A stretch of DNA of 48,477 nucleotides from Fidelibacterota bacterium. Its GTDB lineage: Bacteria > Fidelibacterota > Marinisomatia > Marinisomatales > UBA1611. The notes beneath the pieces were generated by a model. It was not told where the DNA came from, did no database searches, and saw only the letters and a program-made list of their open reading frames with translations. The position numbers and the translations under genes are program-made. This document shows positions 16,349 to 25,424 of the stretch, piece by piece. The stretch spans positions 1 to 48,477 of the forward strand of contig JAOHKG010000007.1 of assembly GCA_028101095.1 (NCBI GenBank), read 5' to 3'. The stretch's first letter is position 1. The number at the start of each line of letters is the position of its first letter.

Positions 16349-17545
16349 ATGAAACTGACACCCCATGAAGAGAAGATATTAGAAATAATTAAATCTAATC
16401 CTAGAATTATTTTTGACCCTGATCAAAGGGGTATAATCGCAAAAGAACATGGACTAACAGAAAAAACTCTTAGGAATAGGATTGCTGAATTAAAAAAACG
16501 TGGATTATTGAACAAAGATACTGGTAAAATAAAAGAAAGCTCGTTATCTCTAATAACGGATAATGATGAAATTAATATAAAAGCTATTTTGGATATAATA
16601 GGGAATCAGAAAACTTTTGTTTTAAAATTTTCAATTATATTTACTACAATTGGGCTTATCTATTCTCTAATAGCCACAGTTTTTTTTGAATCTAAAATTT
16701 CAATGTACCCTGCAGGAGAGAATAGTCAATCTGGAGGTATGCTTGGAGATTACCAAGGTCTAGCTAAGTCACTCGGTATTGGGAATTTAGGTAATTCACC
16801 AACATATAACATTCCCGATATAATAAAGAGCCGACGCCTCAAAAAAGATATTGTACTTAAAAATTGGAATATTGAAGAAAAAAACATTAATTTGATTTCT
16901 TATTGGAAGTTAAATAAAGAGCCTGGCTTTAATCCTTTAAATTGGATTAGAAAAATCATTTTGCCCAAACAAATATTCACGACGCCAAAAATAGGAAAAG
17001 AGATACAAGAAGCGATTCTTATTCTTGATGAATTAATCACGGTTAGAGAAGAGATATCCGGACTAATATCTGTACGAGTACAAATGCAAAATCCTAAACT
17101 TGCATCTGATATTGCCAATTATATTGCTGAATATGTTAAAAACTTTATCTCAATCGAACAAAAGCGAGAAGCGACACGAAATAGAACTTTTATTGAGAAT
17201 CAAATGACTGAGGCAAAGATAAAAACTGAAGCATCTGAAGATAAATTAACTAATTTCAGAAAAAGCAATCCTTTAAGACTTGATACCCCGACTTCTGAAA
17301 TGATAAGAGAAAGGCTTGCAAGCAGAGTTGAAGAGAATAGAACCGTTTATATTACATTGATGCAACAATTTGAGATTGCAAAGATAGATGAAGCTAAAGA
17401 AAAGTTACTTGTAAATATACTTGATATAGCGGAGCCTGCAGTGAAAAAATCTCGGCCAAAGAGAACAATTATTGTTTTACTCTCCATATTTGGGAGTATT
17501 ATTTTCTCTATTCCTTTTGCTATATATTCTGAACGTAAATCATAG
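16349..17545 (+). CDS. Wzz-like chain-length regulator with N-terminal helix-turn-helix domain
   Basis: A 398-residue polysaccharide co-polymerase. Two membrane helices (about 89-112 and 373-392) bracket a periplasmic region with coiled-coil character (about 260-330), and the second helix is preceded by AEPAVKKSRPKRT, as usual in Wzz proteins. No tyrosine-kinase domain is attached. The unusual part is residues 1-70, which read as a winged helix-turn-helix: HEEKILEIIKSNPRI, then IIAKEHGLTEKTLRNRIAEL and KKRGLL. This portion would be cytoplasmic. It may bind DNA, or be a repurposed protein-binding fold. The next gene (flippase) opens in the same frame right after the TAG. Confidence 0.87.
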   Translation: MKLTPHEEKILEIIKSNPRIIFDPDQRGIIAKEHGLTEKTLRNRIAELKKRGLLNKDTGKIKESSLSLITDNDEINIKAILDIIGNQKTFVLKFSIIFTTIGLIYSLIATVFFESKISMYPAGENSQSGGMLGDYQGLAKSLGIGNLGNSPTYNIPDIIKSRRLKKDIVLKNWNIEEKNINLISYWKLNKEPGFNPLNWIRKIILPKQIFTTPKIGKEIQEAILILDELITVREEISGLISVRVQMQNPKLASDIANYIAEYVKNFISIEQKREATRNRTFIENQMTEAKIKTEASEDKLTNFRKSNPLRLDTPTSEMIRERLASRVEENRTVYITLMQQFEIAKIDEAKEKLLVNILDIAEPAVKKSRPKRTIIVLLSIFGSIIFSIPFAIYSERKS

Positions 17546-17560
17546 ATTAAGGTAACTAAA

Positions 17561-18853
17561 ATTTTTACTAATCGACGTCTTTATGCCGATACAGTCTATA
17601 CTGGTTTAGCTCTTTTATTCGTTGGTATTGTACCTCTTGCTTTCAACTTTTTTATAGCAAGATTTTTTGGAAAAGAGGTGCTCGGCTCTGTTAATGTGAC
17701 TCTAAGCTTTTGTCTAGTCATCACACTCATAATAACAAATTTTTTTGGAACTAGTGGTAACAAGTTTTTAGCTGAATATCGCGGGCAAAAGAATGCTGAA
17801 AATTTTATTTTAATACTTAAAATACTTATTTATGCTCCTATTACTCTGCTATCATTTATTTCTTTATCCATTTATATAAGCTGGGAAAATATTTCGAGTT
17901 ATTTTTCACTACCAGCTGATATGATAATTCCAATATTATTTTTTATCTACTTTAGAACTTCATATATCATATTACGTAGAGTTTTTTATGGTGCAGGTTT
18001 AGTAAAACAATATGCGCTTAATGAGATTATTGCAGATATAACAATGCTTTTTATTTTGATTATTGTTTGTTTTACTTATAGTAATCAATTTCTTTTACAT
18101 TGTTACATAACTAGTTATTTAATTTTCACAATTTTGAGTATAACTACCTTATATTTTAAAATACCAAAAATCTTAAAAAACCTAAAAAAAGATAGAAAAA
18201 TAGAAAAAAAATTAGTTTTATCAAAGTTTTTAAAATATGGCTTTATTAGCATGGTTGGAACAGTTGCAAGTACGGGGACAGGTTACATTTCTGTATTAGT
18301 TATCGGAGTTTATTTATCGAGTAGTCAAGCAGGTATTTATTCTTTAGTGATTACTATTGTGAGTATTTTAATGTTTATTCCGAAACTAGCAACACAGGTA
18401 TTGCTACCAGAATTCTCAAAACTTTTTGGAGAAAATAATAAAAAGGATATTTCAATTTTATTGCGAGATTCATTAAAAATCCTTGTATTTTTGGCATTTA
18501 TAATTTGTTTTCTAGTATTCTTTTTTTCGGATCAAATTCTACTTTTTTTTGGTTCTGACTTTAAAGCTGGAAGCTTATTACTTAGACTTATGTTACCCAG
18601 TGTTTTTATAAGAATAATTTCTACACCATTTGTATCTTTTTTATCAGGAACTAATTTCATTATCTATCCTAATATCGGTGGACTAATTATTTTATTTATA
18701 TCAATATTATTATGGATGATATTAGTTCCCTCATTTGAATTAATAGGTATAGTAATTGGGTATACCGCAGGAATATTGATTGGAATTGGATATCAGATTT
18801 ATATGGCAATATTAAAATTAAAAATTGAATTCTCATCATTTTTAAATGTTTAG
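17561..18853 (+). CDS. Wzx-like polysaccharide flippase, non-canonical start
   Basis: A polytopic membrane protein of the MATE/PST superfamily with about twelve helices, expected to flip lipid-linked repeat units across the inner membrane. The ORF track starts at a GTG (17678), but helix 1 lies upstream in the same frame: YTGLALLFVGIVPLAF then NFFIARFFGKEVLGSVNVTL. No ATG, GTG or TTG occurs between the wzz stop (17545) and 17678. The best candidate is ATT at 17561 with AAGG 8 nt upstream, giving about 430 residues. Readthrough of the in-frame TAG, or a sequence error, are alternatives. It overlaps the next gene by 8 nt. Confidence 0.82.
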   Translation: MFTNRRLYADTVYTGLALLFVGIVPLAFNFFIARFFGKEVLGSVNVTLSFCLVITLIITNFFGTSGNKFLAEYRGQKNAENFILILKILIYAPITLLSFISLSIYISWENISSYFSLPADMIIPILFFIYFRTSYIILRRVFYGAGLVKQYALNEIIADITMLFILIIVCFTYSNQFLLHCYITSYLIFTILSITTLYFKIPKILKNLKKDRKIEKKLVLSKFLKYGFISMVGTVASTGTGYISVLVIGVYLSSSQAGIYSLVITIVSILMFIPKLATQVLLPEFSKLFGENNKKDISILLRDSLKILVFLAFIICFLVFFFSDQILLFFGSDFKAGSLLLRLMLPSVFIRIISTPFVSFLSGTNFIIYPNIGGLIILFISILLWMILVPSFELIGIVIGYTAGILIGIGYQIYMAILKLKIEFSSFLNV

Positions 18854-20075
18854 CCTTAGAGTAATAATAAAATATTATATGTTTTTGTTCTTATTCATCG
18901 ATGCTTTAAGTGGATTTATTCGAGTTTACCTTGGTTTGACGAATCCAATTTTCAATATTGGATATTGGGTTCGAGGACCTATCGTCGTTCTATTTTTTTT
19001 TTATTACGGCTTTAAACTTTTAAATAAATCTAAACTTTATTTTGATGAAGCGTTATGCCTGATTATTTTTTTATTTTTTATCTTTAATGCTTTCTTTAAT
19101 TATGGAATTCATTTATCAGCTAGTATGTTGATAACAGATTTAACTTATACACTCAGGTTTCAATTTTTGTTCTTTTTATTTGTTTTTTTAAAAAATAGGA
19201 TGACTTTAAGTAATGCTCTCACACGCAGAATTATACAATTAAATTTTGCAACTTTTGTTGCAAGTTTAATGGCCGGTTTTTTCTTTGGATTTGGATTGGA
19301 ATCTTATCGATTTGAAGGTACATCTAAGGGAATGTTTCAAGGAGGTAACCCTGTATCAATTTTAAACCTTATTTTTTTCACCTACTTTTTACTAGATGGA
19401 AATCTTAGAAAAAAATTAATACCTGTATCATTCACAATATTAAATGCATTTATTATTGCATCTAAAAGTGTTTTTGGATTTATTTTTCCTATATTTTTTG
19501 CATTGAAAAGAAGGGCATTCAGCATTAATAAAATAATTACATACAATTTTATTGCAATTTTAGGTGTTTTTTTACTCGCATTTATGTTGGAAAATGCTAA
19601 AAACATGTATGAAAATCGTTTTGGACTAAATATAAACAAATCTATCGCAGCTGCAGAAAAAGTAGGTGGTTTATATAAGAATAATACAATGAATAAAATT
19701 GCCTCGATTAATTTTAGGAGGTACGCATCTTTGAATGCCCAAATGAAAGAATCTTTCTCAAAAAGTAATGTATTTTTTATTGGGACCAGTTTTTCTGGCC
19801 AGAATTTATTTTGGCAGCAGAGAGGTGAATTTTGGTTTACAAACTGCTCAATGGACTTTTTTGATTTCTTTTTTAAATACGGGCTTATTGGAAGTGTTTT
19901 ATTGGTACTATTTTTATTTAGAGGACTTATTCCATCAATGCTTAATTCTTCAGCAAAAAATAATATGGCTATTTTATTATTTTTTGGATACAGCTTTTTT
20001 GGTGGACATGTAATTGACTCTGTGACGTCAGGGTCACTTTTTTATTTTTTATTAGCAAAAATGAAATCCAAATGA
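18846..20075 (+). CDS. O-antigen polymerase/ligase-like membrane protein (Wzy-like)
   Basis: A 409-residue protein with ten or more hydrophobic segments and a large loop (about residues 250-330) containing RFGLNINKS and NFRRYASLNAQMK, the general shape of Wzy/WaaL proteins. These have little sequence conservation, so the call rests on topology, size and location between the flippase and glycosyltransferases. It would join repeat units into long chains on the periplasmic face. ATG and stop overlap neighbours on both sides (8 nt and ATGA). Composition is extremely AT-rich. Confidence 0.72.
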   Translation: MFSLRVIIKYYMFLFLFIDALSGFIRVYLGLTNPIFNIGYWVRGPIVVLFFFYYGFKLLNKSKLYFDEALCLIIFLFFIFNAFFNYGIHLSASMLITDLTYTLRFQFLFFLFVFLKNRMTLSNALTRRIIQLNFATFVASLMAGFFFGFGLESYRFEGTSKGMFQGGNPVSILNLIFFTYFLLDGNLRKKLIPVSFTILNAFIIASKSVFGFIFPIFFALKRRAFSINKIITYNFIAILGVFLLAFMLENAKNMYENRFGLNINKSIAAAEKVGGLYKNNTMNKIASINFRRYASLNAQMKESFSKSNVFFIGTSFSGQNLFWQQRGEFWFTNCSMDFFDFFFKYGLIGSVLLVLFLFRGLIPSMLNSSAKNNMAILLFFGYSFFGGHVIDSVTSGSLFYFLLAKMKSK

Positions 20076-21013
20076 AAATATTAGTTGTTGCAAGCGGAAA
20101 TTCTAAGACTATTAGTCCTTTTATTATAGAACAAGTAGAGAGTTTAAAAAATTTAAACATCTATATCGAATATTTTTTTATCGAAGGAAAAGGATGGGCT
20201 GGTTATTTAAAAAATATATTTTATCTCAAGAGAAAAATTAGAAATAAAAATTTTAATTTAATTCACGCACATTATGGCTTATCAGGATTATTAGCAACAC
20301 TTCAAAGAAGGATACCCGTAATAATTACTTTCCATGGAAGCGATATTAATATCAGTAAAAACTATAAATGGTCATTTATTGCATCTAGATTATCCAAGAA
20401 GAATATTTTTGTTCATAAAAATCAGCCTAAAAAATTAAAAATTAGTCTAGACAATAAATATATTATTCCTTGTGGGATAAACTTAAAAATTTTCTGTCCT
20501 AAAAACAGAAAAAAAAGCAGAAATATACTTGGATGGAACCAAAACAAAGTATACATTTTATTTTCATCCTCATTTGATAATCCTGTCAAAAATATTGATT
20601 TAGCTAGGAAAAGTATACAAAATTTAAAAAATACTAAACTTGTCGAGCTTAAAGGTTATAATAAAACACAATTAGCAAACCTAATGAATGCAGCTGATCT
20701 TTTGCTAGTGACTTCATTTTCAGAAACAGGACCATTAGTTGTTAAGGAAGCAGCCGCATGCCATTGCCCCATTGTTTCAACTGATGTTGGAGATGTAAAA
20801 AAAGTTATTAGGAATCTAAAAAATAGTTATATAACTAATTATAATGTAAAAGAAATAAATAATACTATAAAAAAAATTATTAATTCTAAGAATCAGAATC
20901 AAGATAATAGGTTAGATTTATCTGATTACAGCCTTGAACAAGCTGCCAAGAAAATAAAGAAAGTTTATCAAGATAGTTTAGAGAGTCCTGCAACGCAAAG
21001 TACTAATGGATAA
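20072..21013 (+). CDS. GT4-type glycosyltransferase
   Basis: A 313-residue GT-B fold enzyme. N-terminal signals are MKILVVASGNSKTISPF, LIHAHYGLSGLLA and TFHGSDIN; the C-terminal nucleotide-sugar half has ADLLLVTSFSETGPLVVKEA, containing the E-x7-E motif, and CPIVSTDVGD. This matches glycosyltransferase family 4 / Glycos_transf_1. It would add one sugar to the lipid-linked repeat unit in the cytoplasm; donor and acceptor cannot be predicted. It overlaps the polymerase gene by four bases. Confidence 0.88.
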   Translation: MKILVVASGNSKTISPFIIEQVESLKNLNIYIEYFFIEGKGWAGYLKNIFYLKRKIRNKNFNLIHAHYGLSGLLATLQRRIPVIITFHGSDINISKNYKWSFIASRLSKKNIFVHKNQPKKLKISLDNKYIIPCGINLKIFCPKNRKKSRNILGWNQNKVYILFSSSFDNPVKNIDLARKSIQNLKNTKLVELKGYNKTQLANLMNAADLLLVTSFSETGPLVVKEAAACHCPIVSTDVGDVKKVIRNLKNSYITNYNVKEINNTIKKIINSKNQNQDNRLDLSDYSLEQAAKKIKKVYQDSLESPATQSTNG

Positions 21014-21028
21014 AGAATAATCTTGAAA

Positions 21029-22123
21029 ATGAGAATTCTTATTTATTTAAGCCATCCCGCACAATATCTATTTTTAAGAGAAACAATAAATAGATTATCT
21101 AGTGAAGGAATAAAATTGAAAATTCTAATTAAAACTAAGGATGTTCTCGAAAATCTTTTACGGCATGATAAACAACCATTTACAAATATATTAGGAAAAC
21201 AAAGAGATAATTCTAGATTATCGATATTTATTAGTCTCCTTAAACGGATTTACATGGTACATTATCAAACATTAAAATTCAAACCAAGTATAATGCTTGG
21301 AACGGATGCAAGCATCGCTATTGTGGGAAAGATGCTTCATATTCATAGAATCACTATTATAGAAGATGATTATGAGGCTATTAAACTTTTAGGAATGATA
21401 ACATATCCTTTTACTGAAACAATCCTATGCCCAAAAGTTTGTAAAGTAGGAAAATGGGAACATAAAAAAGTGGGATATGATGGCTATATGAAGTTAGGCT
21501 ATCTGCATCCAAATATTTTTAAACTAAAAAAAGAATGTATCAAATATTATAATTTGCCTTCAAAATATGCAATAATCCGATTATCTGGATTAGAAGCGTA
21601 TCATGACAAAGGTATTAATGGAATTAATTATAATTTTTTAAATCAAATTATTCTAATACTTCAAAACCAAGAATGTCATATTTTTATATCATCAGAAACA
21701 AAGATTAATGCCAATTATGAAAAATATTTATTGAAGATTAATCCAAATGACATGCAACAAGTTCTTGCAAATTCAACAGTGCTAATAAGTGATAGCCAGA
21801 GCATGAGTGTTGAAGCTTCCTTATTAGGTATTCCATCCATCCGTATTTCAAGTTTTGTTGGTAGAATTTCAGTTTTAGAAGAATTAGAGCATCGCTATAG
21901 ATTGACCTATGGCATTGACCCAAAATATCCTGAAAAAGTTATTAAAAAATTAAAAGAAATACTTTCAAATAAAAATATTAAACCTATTTTCTTAAAACGT
22001 AGACATCAAATGATCAAAGATAAAATTGATGTCAGTTCTTTTTTAGTTTGGTTTTTAAAAACTTATCCAAAAAGTCCTCAAACAATTTCTAAAAACCCTA
22101 AATACCCATCTAAATTCAAATGA
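21029..22123 (+). CDS. DUF354-type protein (UDP-GlcNAc 2-epimerase-like fold)
   Basis: About 364 residues. The N-terminus (MRILIYLSHPAQYLFLRETI) and IEDDYEA, together with QVLANSTVLISDSQSMSVEASLLGIPSI in the C-terminal half, resemble the DUF354 family, GT-B-like proteins related to UDP-GlcNAc 2-epimerases and often found in surface glycan clusters. The biochemical role of the family is not firmly established. The ORF track uses TTG at 21023; the ATG two codons later (21029) gives the more natural N-terminus. It overlaps the true 2-epimerase gene by four bases (ATGA). Confidence 0.75.
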   Translation: MRILIYLSHPAQYLFLRETINRLSSEGIKLKILIKTKDVLENLLRHDKQPFTNILGKQRDNSRLSIFISLLKRIYMVHYQTLKFKPSIMLGTDASIAIVGKMLHIHRITIIEDDYEAIKLLGMITYPFTETILCPKVCKVGKWEHKKVGYDGYMKLGYLHPNIFKLKKECIKYYNLPSKYAIIRLSGLEAYHDKGINGINYNFLNQIILILQNQECHIFISSETKINANYEKYLLKINPNDMQQVLANSTVLISDSQSMSVEASLLGIPSIRISSFVGRISVLEELEHRYRLTYGIDPKYPEKVIKKLKEILSNKNIKPIFLKRRHQMIKDKIDVSSFLVWFLKTYPKSPQTISKNPKYPSKFK

Positions 22124-23181
22124 AAATATTATCAATTGTTGGGGCTAGGCCTCAATTTATAAAACTAGGACCTCTGTCAAAAGAAATTAGAAAACAACAT
22201 AATGAAATTATTGTTCATACTGGACAGCATTTTGACAAAGAGATGTCAGCTAATATATTCTCTGATTTAAAAATTCCTAGACCTGACTATAATTTAAAAA
22301 TTCATGGCGGGAATCATGGCGAGCAAACAGGTAGAATGATGATAGATTTAGAAAAATTAGTCCAAGACTTAAGACCTGAGGCAATTATTGTATTTGGAGA
22401 TACTAATTCAACTATTGCAGGTGCAATCGTAGGGTCAAAATTAGATATACCAATCGTACATGTAGAAGCAGGATTACGAAGTTTTAATCGTAATATGCCT
22501 GAGGAGATAAATCGTATAATAACAGATCATACTTCTCAGTTGTTATTTTCTCCAACCATGACGGCTGTAAAAAATCTTGAGAATGAGGGACTAAAAAATA
22601 GGACTTTTTTTACTGGAGATATAATGGTTGATGCTTTGATGCAAAATGTGGAAAAGGTACATATTGATACGATTTTGAAACGATTAAAAATAGAAACAAA
22701 TAAATATTTTTTATTAACTTTGCATAGGCCATATAATGTTGATGATCCTTCAAGATTAAATCTTATTTTAAAAAAGCTTAGTCAGATAAAAACTTCAATT
22801 ATTTTCCCAATACATCCAAGAACAGAAAAAGTATTGTCAGATAACAAGATAAAAATTGGGGAAAACATATTTTTAATAAAACCTCAAGGGTATCTTGATT
22901 TTTTATCTTTAATAAATTCTGCAAAGAAAGTATTAACTGATTCAGGCGGTATACAAAAAGAGGCATATATACTTAAAATACCATGTCTCACCATAAGGAC
23001 TGAAACTGAATGGATTGAGACCATTAAAGGTGGCTGGAATAAGCTTATTGGCCCTGAAAACCATGATTTTATTGAACAAATTATTTCAAAAAAAGCCCCA
23101 AACAAGAATCAAAATATTTTTGGTGAAAACGTAGCAAAAAAGATGGTATCTATAATAAATAAAAACCTTGCAAAATATTAA
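22120..23181 (+). CDS. wecB: UDP-N-acetylglucosamine 2-epimerase (non-hydrolysing)
   Basis: A 353-residue cytosolic enzyme that interconverts UDP-GlcNAc and UDP-ManNAc. Motifs in order are VGARPQFIK, HTGQHFD, VFGDTNSTIAG, HVEAGLRSFNR, EEINRIITDH, LLTLHRPYNVDD, and DSGGIQKEAYIL. It provides a ManNAc-type precursor for the polysaccharide. No UDP-ManNAc dehydrogenase (wecC) follows it; the ugd at 29429-30745 is on the other strand. It is the last gene before a 261-bp gap. Confidence 0.93.
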   Translation: MKILSIVGARPQFIKLGPLSKEIRKQHNEIIVHTGQHFDKEMSANIFSDLKIPRPDYNLKIHGGNHGEQTGRMMIDLEKLVQDLRPEAIIVFGDTNSTIAGAIVGSKLDIPIVHVEAGLRSFNRNMPEEINRIITDHTSQLLFSPTMTAVKNLENEGLKNRTFFTGDIMVDALMQNVEKVHIDTILKRLKIETNKYFLLTLHRPYNVDDPSRLNLILKKLSQIKTSIIFPIHPRTEKVLSDNKIKIGENIFLIKPQGYLDFLSLINSAKKVLTDSGGIQKEAYILKIPCLTIRTETEWIETIKGGWNKLIGPENHDFIEQIISKKAPNKNQNIFGENVAKKMVSIINKNLAKY

Positions 23182-23442
23182 AACATTATGAACGATTTTA
23201 GAGTGTCGTAACTTAATTCGGAACCTTGCTTACTAATGTTGAAATAATTGGTTAAATTGAAATAAATATGATATACAATATACAATCATAAACCTAAATA
23301 TTATTTAATAATGATTATTAAAAATGCCCATAAAGCACTCGAACCTATACTTGGTGATTTCTAATACATTATCACTCGTCTTTAAAAAATAAATTCTCTG
23401 CTTGTATATTCTCAAATTTATTGAGCATATTTAAATGATGAT
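23182..23442. promoter_or_regulatory. Gap between wecB and the sugar transferase gene
   Basis: These 261 very AT-rich bases contain no recognisable gene. Visible elements are two copies of TTGAAATAA (23239 and 23257, 18 bp apart), a short tandem ATATACA/ATATACA, and GTGAT/ATCAC inverted arms near 23355-23380. A 17-codon ORF at 23311-23364 has no ribosome site and no recognisable product. This probably contains a promoter for the sugar transferase-Wzi pair, but no promoter can be pinned down. Confidence 0.35.
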
Positions 23443-25419
23443 ATGATTAATCAAAGTAAATTAAAAAGTATATTATGGTTGCTAGATATAATCTTTCTAA
23501 GCTCTGTATATTTTATTTTGCATTTTAATAAATTTAATAAATTTATACCGCAGAATGTATATTTAAGCCTTTACCTTACATCTCTTTTTTTTTGGTCTAT
23601 ATTCTCCCTATACTACAATAAATATAATTCAGTATTTGATCAACCAGTTATATTAACTCTTCGTTTAATATTTTGGTCATCACTCATATCATTACTTTTT
23701 ATAGTAATATCAATCTCATTTTCAGATATGTGGAGTGTTTCTAGATTATTTGTTTTATCATTTATTTTTATTTTAATGTTAAGCCAAATTTCTCTTATGT
23801 TGATTTTAAATTTTATTTTTAAATTAAAAAATATTACAATTTTAGATTCAGACAAACATCAGAAGAAAAATATAGAAAACTACTTTTATATTAAATGGCT
23901 TTTTCCAGGCGGAATTTCTCTTTTTCTTGTCTATATATTTGTTAACATACTAAAAAATGGTTTTTTTGAGTATAATCTATTTCAAGAACATAACTTCATA
24001 TTATTGATTTCTTCGTGGGGACTTTCAACACTTTTAACAAATAGATATAAATCTCCGTTTACAAAGAATCATATATACGAGATTGCACCATATCTTAAAG
24101 CAGCTATTCTTTCAATTTTATTTATTAACTTTTTTTATTTTAGCTTAAGAATTGATAGTTTATCAATTAAACAATTAGTCCAAGTCATATTCATACATTC
24201 TACTATAGAAATAATTATATTTTTTTTGTATTTCTTTGGGAAAGATAAACTTGAAAGTAATACAGGATTTAACACAACACATATCGAAGAAATCAATTCT
24301 AGCCAAAAAAGACTACGCAGCAATAGTAAAAAAGCTGTCGAGCTTAATTCATATAGTAAAGGAGACTTAGAAAGCAGCCTAGGTCATATTAAGAGAAAAA
24401 GTATTAATAATGTAATAAGTTTTATTTGGGCCTCAATAAAATCAGAAAAAACAAATAAAGATAAAATATCAATTTTTAATACAAAATCATCTTCGAACAT
24501 AAAATTCTTATCAAATAATTCTAAAAACTTGATAATAAATGTTCACAAAATAAATGATATTAGAAGAATAAATGAATATTTTTTAGATGTATACTCAAAG
24601 TTAGAAAATGATGGACTCTTCATCGGCAATTTTATTCCTTTAGAAAATATGAGTAATCATCTGAGGTCTCGGATGCCTCATTTTTTATATTTTATTATTA
24701 TTCCCTTTCATTTTATTTTTTTTAGAGTTTTTCCAAAATTAGCAATAACCAAACAAATATATTTTATACTAACTGGAGGAAAAAATCGTGTTCTATCAAA
24801 GGCGGAGGTTTTAGGAAGACTCGCTTTTTGTGGTTATGAAGTAATTGAGGAAAAAATTATTGGTTACACAGCCTACTTTATATCAAGAAAAATAAATACT
24901 ATTTCAAACGAGAAATTTCCATCTTACGGACCCATAGTAAAACTTAAACGAGTTGGCTATCAAGGTAAAAGGGTTTACATTTATAAACTTAGGACAATGT
25001 ATCCTTATAGTGAATTTATTCAAGGACATATTTATAGAAAATATGATTTGGATACATCGGGGAAATTTAAAAATGATTTTAGAATTACATCTTGGGGTAA
25101 GTTCTTTAGATCTTATTTTATTGATGAAATCCCACAGTTATATAATTGGTTAATTGGTGATATAAAATTAATTGGTGTAAGAGCACTTAGCGAGCATTAC
25201 TTTGGCCTATATCCACCAGATATACAAAAATTAAGGGTTCAATCTAAGCCTGGTATAATTCCACCTTATTATGCCGATATGCCAAACTCCTTTGATGAAA
25301 TATTGAATAGTGAAAAAAAATATTTTCTTGAAAAACAAAAAAAACCTGTTTCAACTGATTTAAAATATTTAATAAAAGTTTTTTATAACATAGCATTCCG
25401 TGGAGCCCGAAGTAGGTAG
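23443..25419 (+). CDS. Large polyprenyl-phosphate sugar transferase, divergent, with duplicated membrane module
   Basis: A 658-residue initiating transferase of the bacterial sugar transferase (WbaP/WcaJ) class. The N-terminus has two apparently related four-helix blocks (about 8-127 and 150-266). Residues ~345-485 resemble the C-terminal part of a methyltransferase fold (EYFLDVYSKLENDGLFIGNF ... GRLAFCGYEVIEEKI) around a hydrophobic hairpin (411-430). The catalytic domain (about 495-658) keeps GP, RVGYQGK, YKLRTM, the Asp-Glu dyad in FIDEIPQLYNWLIGD, and SKPGI. The usual VGPRP reads IGVRALSEH and PGITGLWQV reads PGIIPPYYADMP. It would load a sugar-1-phosphate onto undecaprenyl phosphate. Confidence 0.83.
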   Translation: MINQSKLKSILWLLDIIFLSSVYFILHFNKFNKFIPQNVYLSLYLTSLFFWSIFSLYYNKYNSVFDQPVILTLRLIFWSSLISLLFIVISISFSDMWSVSRLFVLSFIFILMLSQISLMLILNFIFKLKNITILDSDKHQKKNIENYFYIKWLFPGGISLFLVYIFVNILKNGFFEYNLFQEHNFILLISSWGLSTLLTNRYKSPFTKNHIYEIAPYLKAAILSILFINFFYFSLRIDSLSIKQLVQVIFIHSTIEIIIFFLYFFGKDKLESNTGFNTTHIEEINSSQKRLRSNSKKAVELNSYSKGDLESSLGHIKRKSINNVISFIWASIKSEKTNKDKISIFNTKSSSNIKFLSNNSKNLIINVHKINDIRRINEYFLDVYSKLENDGLFIGNFIPLENMSNHLRSRMPHFLYFIIIPFHFIFFRVFPKLAITKQIYFILTGGKNRVLSKAEVLGRLAFCGYEVIEEKIIGYTAYFISRKINTISNEKFPSYGPIVKLKRVGYQGKRVYIYKLRTMYPYSEFIQGHIYRKYDLDTSGKFKNDFRITSWGKFFRSYFIDEIPQLYNWLIGDIKLIGVRALSEHYFGLYPPDIQKLRVQSKPGIIPPYYADMPNSFDEILNSEKKYFLEKQKKPVSTDLKYLIKVFYNIAFRGARSR

Positions 25420-25424
25420 AAACT

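Noticed and set aside
21029-23181. DUF354 gene and wecB as a recent tandem duplication
   Set aside because: They share a fold class and a similar C-terminal motif but little direct sequence identity, so an ancient relation is more likely than local duplication.
23311-23364. 17-codon ORF (MIIKNAHKALEPILGDF) in the wecB-sugar transferase gap
   Set aside because: No ribosome site, no known relatives, and too short in AT-rich sequence to be significant.
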